In this document: positions 51,637 through 56,799 of the stretch, piece by piece
Position numbering within the stretch: the first letter of the stretch is position 1
Layout of the letters: each line of letters starts with the position of its first letter
Source: Bryobacterales bacterium
GTDB taxonomy: Bacteria; Acidobacteriota; Terriglobia; Bryobacterales; Bryobacteraceae
Assembly (NCBI GenBank): GCA_003166865.1
Contig: PMUP01000012.1
Location: 1-56,799, forward strand
DNA length: 56,799 nucleotides
Reading direction: 5' to 3'
Program-made: the position numbers and the translations under genes
The notes under the pieces: generated by a model
Database searches by the model: none
The model's input: the letters and a program-made list of their open reading frames with translations, nothing else
Told to the model about the DNA's origin: nothing

Positions 51637-53729
51637 ATGACCATGACTCCCTCTCGCTCGATTCTGGTCGTTCTGATCGCATCTCTGTCGACCGCTTCCG
51701 CATTTGCCGGCCGCGGAGTCACGCCCGAGGATTACTTCGCCTTCCATTTCTTGAGTGATGCCCGTATCTCACCCAATGGCAAACAAGTCGCCTATGTACT
51801 CACGGTGGTGAATGAATCGAAGAATCGCCGCGAATCGTCCATCTGGATGGTTGCCGTGGATGGCCACGGCGAGCCGCGCCGCCTCACCGCGGAGGGCCTG
51901 AATTCAAATTTCCCTCGCTGGAGTCCTGACGGAAACCGCCTGGCTTTCCTCTCCAGCCGCAGCGCCGATGGCTCCGCTAACGCCAGCGGCCCGGATGCCC
52001 CGCGTCCGCAGATTTGGATTCTTCCGATGGGCGGCGGAGAGGGGCAGATCTTGACCCAGCTAAAAAACGGCGTGAGCGCGTTTCAGTGGTCGCCCGACGG
52101 AAAACGATTGGTGGCCGTCAGTCGCACCGGCCCCAGCGACGCCGTTCCAGCCGCCGCGCGCAAGAGCGATGTCCGCCACTACAAAAACATTTCCTACAAG
52201 TTCAACGACACCGGTTGGTATGACGATAAACGAAACCATCTGTGGATCATTGACGCGTCCACTGGAATTGGCGCAGCCGCCGGAAAAGATAAGCAGATCA
52301 CATCAGGCGATCAATGGAACGACACCGATCCGCAATGGTCGCCCGACGGAACCCGCATCGCATTCGTCTCCGATCGTACCGGCCACGAGTACGACGGCGA
52401 ATTTAACAAGGATGTGTGGGTGATTTCCGCCGAGGGCGGTCCGCTCACCAAGATCTCCGATCACGCCTTCGACGACGATTTGCCGCGCTGGTCGCCCGAC
52501 GGCAAGCAGATTCTATTCGCCGGACAAACGGTCCGGAGGCAGTTCCCTCGCCTCTATCTGGCTCCCTCGGACGGCAGCGCGCCTTCGCGGCTGGTTTCCG
52601 AAGGCATCGACCTTATTCCGAATGACCCGCGTTGGGGGCCGGGTTCAAACCAAGTGCGGTTCCAAGCGGATTCCAAGGGTCAAACTCGCATCTTCCGCGT
52701 GGATATCAAGGCAGACGTGAAGGACGGCAAGCTCTCGCCCGTAACTTCCGGTGAACGCTCCACGCGCGGCTTTGACATCAATCAAGAGGCGAACGTGATG
52801 GTCTATTCCGCCAGCGATTTCCGCCATTTGGATGACCTCTATGCATCGGACTTGAACGGCCAAGGCGAACGCCGCCTCACTCGCGTGAACGAGAAGCTTT
52901 GGGCGGACCTCGATCTGGCCGGTGTGGAGCGCGTGCCCTACAAGAGTACCGACGGCTGGGACATTGAGGGCTTTCTGGTGAAGCCAATTGGTTGGCAGCC
53001 CGATAAGAAGTATCCGATGATCCTCAGCATCCACGGGGGTCCAGCGGGCATGTATGGCGCCGACTGGTTCCATGAATTCCAGGTTTACGCTGCCCACGGC
53101 TGGGCCGTGTTCTTCGCCAATCCGCGCGGATCCACCGGCTACGGCGAGAAATTCGAGCGCGGCATCGTCAACAACTGGGGCGGAATGGACTACCAGGACG
53201 TCATGGCCGGAGTGGACGCCGTGCTGAAGCAGAACCAGTGGATCGACCCGGACCGCTTGGGCGTCACCGGCGGCAGCTACGGCGGGTTCATGACCAACTG
53301 GATTCTCGGGCACACCACCCGATTCAAGGCCGCCGTAACTCTGCGCAGCATCTCCAATTTCACCAGCGACGATGGCACGCGCGACGGCGCTTACGGCCAC
53401 CAGGACGATTTCAGGGCCTGCTGTTCGATGATTTCGATCAATACTGGGACGCTTCGCCGCTCAAGTACGCCAAGAATGTGAAGACGCCGACGCTGATTCT
53501 GCACTCCGACAACGATTTCCGTGTGCCTATCGAGCAGGGTGAGCAATGGTTTCGCGCCCTGAAACATTACGGCGTCAATGCGGAGATTGTGTTCTTTCCG
53601 CGCGAGAATCACAATCTCACTCGCAGCGGTGAGCCCAAACATCTGGTTGAGAGTTTGAACTGGCAGCTCTATTGGTTCGAACGATTCATCGACGGCAACG
53701 CGAACGCGAAGCCGCCGGACGCGCCGTAG
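51637..53729 (+). pseudogene. S9-family prolyl oligopeptidase-like gene with one-base frameshift
   Basis: The first frame (51637-53481) encodes a signal peptide (SILVVLIASLSTASAFAG), the PD40-type propeller (ISPNGKQVAYV, WSPDGNRLAFL, WSPDGKRLVAV, WSPDGKQILFA) and the hydrolase start with Ser547 in GGSYGGF. At about 53412 the reading moves to the next frame, which continues FDDFDQYWDASPLKYA to TAG 53727-53729 and contains the catalytic Asp (HSDNDFRVP) and His (RENHNLTRSG). The total length, 2093 nt, is one base short of a whole number of codons. As given, no product would carry the full Ser-Asp-His triad. Both halves are otherwise well preserved, so the lesion is recent or a sequencing error. 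Confidence 0.88.
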
Positions 53730-53757
53730 CAACAGTCTACTTTAACTTTGGCTGGTC

Positions 53758-54006
53758 TTACTTGGCTCTCCTCGCCGCTTCGACAGCCAGGGCCAGTTCT
53801 TTTTCCGCCTGTTTCAGAAGATCCTCGGCCTTGGCGCCGTGACCAGCCATGTCGAAGTGGTTCTTGACGCGGACGTCTTGGATCTCATGAATGGCTTCCT
53901 GGACATGCACGTGAACCGCCTCAATTTCGTGCCAATCATGCACCGGCTCGGCCAGGGCAAAGCCAACAGCAAAAACGGCAACAGCCGCCAACAGTATTTT
54001 TTTCAT
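53758..54006 (-). CDS. Small exported His-rich helical protein (SmbP-like)
   Basis: An 82-residue protein with a signal peptide (KKILLAAVAVFAVGFALA). GTG 54012 is an alternative start two codons earlier. The mature part of about 60 residues is one or two amphipathic helices rich in His, Glu and Ala (HDWHEIEAVHVHVQEAIHEI, HGAKAEDLLKQAEKELALAVE), with seven to eight histidines spaced along one face. This resembles small periplasmic metal-binding proteins of the SmbP type, but the match is by pattern only. It lies between the broken S9 gene and the J-domain gene. Confidence 0.75.
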   Translation of the reverse strand: MKKILLAAVAVFAVGFALAEPVHDWHEIEAVHVHVQEAIHEIQDVRVKNHFDMAGHGAKAEDLLKQAEKELALAVEAARRAK

Positions 54007-54036
54007 AAACACGATTATACAACCAGCGGCGGGCCG

Positions 54037-54729
54037 CTACTTCCTGATTTCGGCCAGCGCGCGGTCCAGGGTGGCCAGCACCGACTCACCCTCGTGTTTG
54101 TTCCTTGCCGGTGTCTCCGATTGCGTTTGTAGGGGTCGAGCTGGCTGGGGGCGAGCCTGCGAGACGGCGATTGCCGCCGGTTTGATGAACGGCATCACTT
54201 GTTCGGGCAATGGCCGCTTGCTTTCGAGAAAGTCCATACCGTCCACCGTGATCTGCAGGCTGCTCTTGTCGTCGCTCGCCGCCAAACCTCGCTGTTTCAA
54301 ATACCATAGCGCGGAATTCAACCGCACCACCGGAGCCTCCACAATCAACTCGAGGTGCCGTATCGAGAGACTCGGACGGGACGGATCGGTGAGCCGCCGA
54401 TCATAGAGCACACAAAGAATGGCCGCCCGCAGGAGGGGTTCGCGTCCGAGCGTGTCGAAAAAATCGACACCGGTGAACTGGGGGCTCGACGCTTGTTGCC
54501 CGACGCCTTTCACTTTGTCGAATAGGGTGCGCTGTTCCGCGTCGGAGAGAACTTCGTACGCCAGGTTGACGGCATCAAACAGTTCGGCATTGCCCGTCGC
54601 CGAGTTGTTCGGATGATATTCCTGGGCGAGCTTGGCGTACGCCCGCTGAATCGTTTCCGAGTCTGATTTTGGGTCGATCCCTAGAATTGCATAGTGATCC
54701 TGGAACTTACCGGCGAGTGGGGCTGACAT
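54037..54729 (-). CDS. J-domain protein with HPN in place of HPD
   Basis: A 230-residue soluble protein. Residues 10-72 form a J domain: DHYAILGIDPKSDSETIQRAYAKLAQEYHP then a helix with FDAVNLAYEVLSDAEQRTLFD. The loop tripeptide that stimulates Hsp70 ATPase is His39-Pro40-Asn41 instead of HPD. The middle region (REPLLRAAILCVLYDRRLTD, LELIVEAPVVRLNSALWYLKQRGLA, SSLQITVDGMDFLE) looks like a winged-helix domain. The tail is Pro/Gln-rich. There are no zinc-finger or client-binding domains as in DnaJ. It may be a regulatory or adaptor protein rather than a co-chaperone. Confidence 0.85.
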   Translation of the reverse strand: MSAPLAGKFQDHYAILGIDPKSDSETIQRAYAKLAQEYHPNNSATGNAELFDAVNLAYEVLSDAEQRTLFDKVKGVGQQASSPQFTGVDFFDTLGREPLLRAAILCVLYDRRLTDPSRPSLSIRHLELIVEAPVVRLNSALWYLKQRGLAASDDKSSLQITVDGMDFLESKRPLPEQVMPFIKPAAIAVSQARPQPARPLQTQSETPARNKHEGESVLATLDRALAEIRK

Positions 54730-54778
54730 GGTATGTACGACACATCGGCCTGAAACGCCAAAAACTGTGTAGGGAACC

Positions 54779-56799
54779 CTATTTCAACTTCGCGTACTCG
54801 GCGTTGGCTTGTTGCAGGATCGGGATGTCCGGGTCGGCGTTTTTCCATAGCGCGAAGAAATCCTGATACGCAGTTTTGGCTTTCGCGTTATCGCCGGCCA
54901 GGGCGTACGCGCGCCCCAGGCCCAGATGCGCCAGCGCGCCCATCACATTGTTCCCGACTACGCCCGGATGGTCGAGAATCTTCTGGAACTCGCCCGCCGC
55001 CGCTGCGCCCTGTTTGGCGGCCAGATACGCGTCGCCCCGCAAATAGACCGGGCAAAGAGGAAGTTTAGTTTGCGGCCCCAATTCGTAAGGCGCGGCCGCC
55101 GCGAGCGCCTCCACCGCTTTGCCGGCGTCGCCACTCTCAAGCGCGGCAGCAGCACGAATCATAGGCAAGTATTGGGACTGCACAATCGTATCTTCTGGGA
55201 AGCGCTTGCCAAGATCGGCAGCCAGCCGCTCGGCTTGCGCGGAATCGCCTGCCAGTCCGAGTGCAATGGCGGAATATGCCTCGACGTCTTTGCTATTGGC
55301 CAGCGCGAGCGCGGCCTGCGCCTCTTGCTTTGCCAACGCCATATTACCCACCAACGCTTCGCGGACCGCGGCTTCTTCCTTGTATCCTGCCGCCTGCTCT
55401 TTGTCGTCTGCTCGTTGCGCGGAATCGGCGGCGCGCTGCGTCAGTTTCCGGGCCTTGGCAAGCTCCCCGCCGTAGGCGGCTGTGTCCGAGTCAAAGAAAA
55501 AAATCTGATCCTCGTATCCCGCTTTCCCCATCAGCGCAGCGGCATCCCGCTCCATCCCCGCGGCATCGTGCTGCAGGAAATCCACCCCGTAAAGATTGAG
55601 ATGGATGGCCGGCCCATCGACATTGTGGGCCTGCGCCTCCCGCGCCGTGGCTTTGGCTTCATCCAGACGGTTGAGGGACAGGTACACGGCGGCCAGATTC
55701 GCGTAGGCAGCGGCACTCCCGGGCTCGAGTCTGAGAGCCTCCCGTGCCGCTGGGAGAGCTTTGTCCAGTTGTCCCAAGATCATGTAAATGACGCCTAGAT
55801 TATTCGTCGGGGTGGCGTCGCGCGGATAGGTCTGCGCCCACAACTCGTAGGCTGCGCGAGCCGCCTCCACGTTTCCAGTGGCGAATTGCTCGTAATGAGA
55901 GGAAATGTAGAGCTTTTCCAATTCGCTGGTGCGATCCCGCAATTCATACGACTTACGCGTACTCTCGGCTCCACGCTCGGGCTGGCCTAGGTTGGAATAA
56001 CTTGTCCCCAGCCGCGCATAGGCCATGGCGAAATTCGAGTCCAAACTCACGGCCCTCTGGTAGAACGGGATCGCGGCAGGGAAATCGCCCTTCACGAGCA
56101 TCGCTTGATAGCCCAGGCTATAAGCCTGCAGCGCCTCCAGAGACGGCGTCGTCACGTTCTCCGCTGGCACATCATACTTCCTCACCGAGGCCAGCGATTC
56201 TCCCAGCTTCTCGCGCAGCTTAGTGGCTGCGTCCCCAAGAGCCTTGAGTACCTGCTCTTTTCCATTGGCCGTCACCTGTTCTTGAGCGAGAACATCGCCA
56301 TTGTGGCAGTTCAACGCGTTCAAACCCAGCACATACTGGTTGCCCAAACTTGCGATGGAGCCCTCAATGGTGGCAGCGCTGGCCGTGCGCTGGCAAACTT
56401 CGCGCCCGAGTTCTTGGGTGAGCCGCGCATCTTTCGGCTGGCTCATCAGCGCCAGGGTCTGCGCGATGCGCCGATCGGAAACCAGGCTCAAGAACGGCGA
56501 TTGCTCCAATTGCGCCGAGAGTCCCTGCCGCAGCGTGCCGTCGAAGACAGAATCGCCGGTAGTGTTGGTGAAGTCGGCCAGAACGATGGTGTCTTTTTCG
56601 GTGAGCTTGGGTGCGCGCCGATGCAGGAAGAAATAGGTCGCACCGGCTGCCGCGATTAGGATCACGGCGGCGGTGAGCCAAGGCCAGCGCTTGGCCGGAG
56701 CCTTCACCGCCGGCAATTTCATCGACTCGCTGTCCCGCTTCAGCCGCTGCAAGTCCGACCGCATCTCCGACGCGCTCTGGTAGCGCAGCTCGCGATCTT
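54779..56799 (-). CDS. Transmembrane Ser/Thr kinase with TPR sensor (N-terminal kinase part outside window)
   Basis: The frame is open to the right edge, so the gene is partial at its 5' end. The first visible residues DRELRYQSASEMRSDLQRLKRD are the typical end of a Ser/Thr kinase domain. A transmembrane helix follows (WPWLTAAVILIAAAGATYFF), then the post-membrane domain ADFTNTTGDSVFDGTLRQGL and a long TPR array (AIPFYQRAVSLDSNFAMAYARLG, YPRDATPTNNLGVIYMILGQLDKAL, SAAAYANLAAVYLSLNRLDEAK). It ends with ALWKNADPDIPILQQANAEYAKLK, homologous to the tails of the tandem kinases at 12.9-17.9 kb but more distant than those are from each other. Confidence 0.92.
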   Translation of the reverse strand, partial: DRELRYQSASEMRSDLQRLKRDSESMKLPAVKAPAKRWPWLTAAVILIAAAGATYFFLHRRAPKLTEKDTIVLADFTNTTGDSVFDGTLRQGLSAQLEQSPFLSLVSDRRIAQTLALMSQPKDARLTQELGREVCQRTASAATIEGSIASLGNQYVLGLNALNCHNGDVLAQEQVTANGKEQVLKALGDAATKLREKLGESLASVRKYDVPAENVTTPSLEALQAYSLGYQAMLVKGDFPAAIPFYQRAVSLDSNFAMAYARLGTSYSNLGQPERGAESTRKSYELRDRTSELEKLYISSHYEQFATGNVEAARAAYELWAQTYPRDATPTNNLGVIYMILGQLDKALPAAREALRLEPGSAAAYANLAAVYLSLNRLDEAKATAREAQAHNVDGPAIHLNLYGVDFLQHDAAGMERDAAALMGKAGYEDQIFFFDSDTAAYGGELAKARKLTQRAADSAQRADDKEQAAGYKEEAAVREALVGNMALAKQEAQAALALANSKDVEAYSAIALGLAGDSAQAERLAADLGKRFPEDTIVQSQYLPMIRAAAALESGDAGKAVEALAAAAPYELGPQTKLPLCPVYLRGDAYLAAKQGAAAAGEFQKILDHPGVVGNNVMGALAHLGLGRAYALAGDNAKAKTAYQDFFALWKNADPDIPILQQANAEYAKLK

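Overview
The window looks like chromosomal DNA of a soil acidobacterium, most likely close to Candidatus Solibacter / Bryobacterales. This is inferred from gene content, not from a marker gene. The pointers are: serine/threonine kinases fused either to PD40 propeller repeats or to TPR repeats; an ECF sigma factor of the type found beside such kinases; an NHL-repeat protein ending in what I recognise as the Solibacter-type C-terminal domain (TIGR03437-like); an SBBP-repeat exported protein; S9 and S53 secreted peptidases; and a uniformly high GC content. No tRNA, rRNA, CRISPR array, phage gene or transposase was seen.

Layout. 1-17.9 kb is almost all plus strand: the tail of a Pro/Gly-rich protein, maf, an ECF sigma factor, a small exported protein, a PD40 kinase, a frameshifted small gene, the large NHL protein, a soluble hybrid histidine kinase, pgeF, a DksA/TraR-type zinc-finger gene on the minus strand, a 488-bp gap, a GT-C type membrane glycosyltransferase, and two tandem TPR kinases that are clearly duplicates. 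17.9-20.7 kb carries a serine beta-lactamase-family hydrolase, a DinB-family protein and a subclass B3 metallo-beta-lactamase-like protein. 20.7-30.1 kb is a minus-strand block: an exported protein of unknown function, ribBA with a degenerate second domain, an SH3/TPR/metallopeptidase protein, a probable five-gene operon (two chromate-transporter halves, a zinc-ribbon protein, a methyltransferase, an unknown), an S9 peptidase and a Gly/Tyr-repeat exported protein. 30.2-38.95 kb holds the SBBP protein, an S53 peptidase, a 53-residue TatA, a CorC/HlyC-type membrane protein, a penicillin-acylase homologue and a GxxExxY-family PD-(D/E)XK protein. 38.95-46.5 kb is a minus-strand tripartite efflux operon (one adaptor, two RND pumps, MdtABC-like). 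46.6-56.8 kb holds an exported unknown, thrS, a second penicillin-acylase homologue, an S9 peptidase gene broken by a one-base frameshift, a small His-rich exported protein, a J-domain protein with HPN in place of HPD, and the C-terminal part of another TPR kinase running off the right edge.

Taken together, the region is rich in signalling (four Ser/Thr kinases, one hybrid histidine kinase, one ECF sigma factor), secreted hydrolases and drug or metal efflux, with housekeeping genes (maf, pgeF, ribBA, tatA, thrS) scattered between. I did not find a complete novel multi-gene system. The observations most worth following are: the GxxExxY nuclease-fold gene with an inverted, mirrored copy of its own start in its leader; the tandem kinases with near-identical ends and a diverged sensor middle; the RibBA with a shortened GTP cyclohydrolase II half; and the single-base lesion in the second S9 peptidase.
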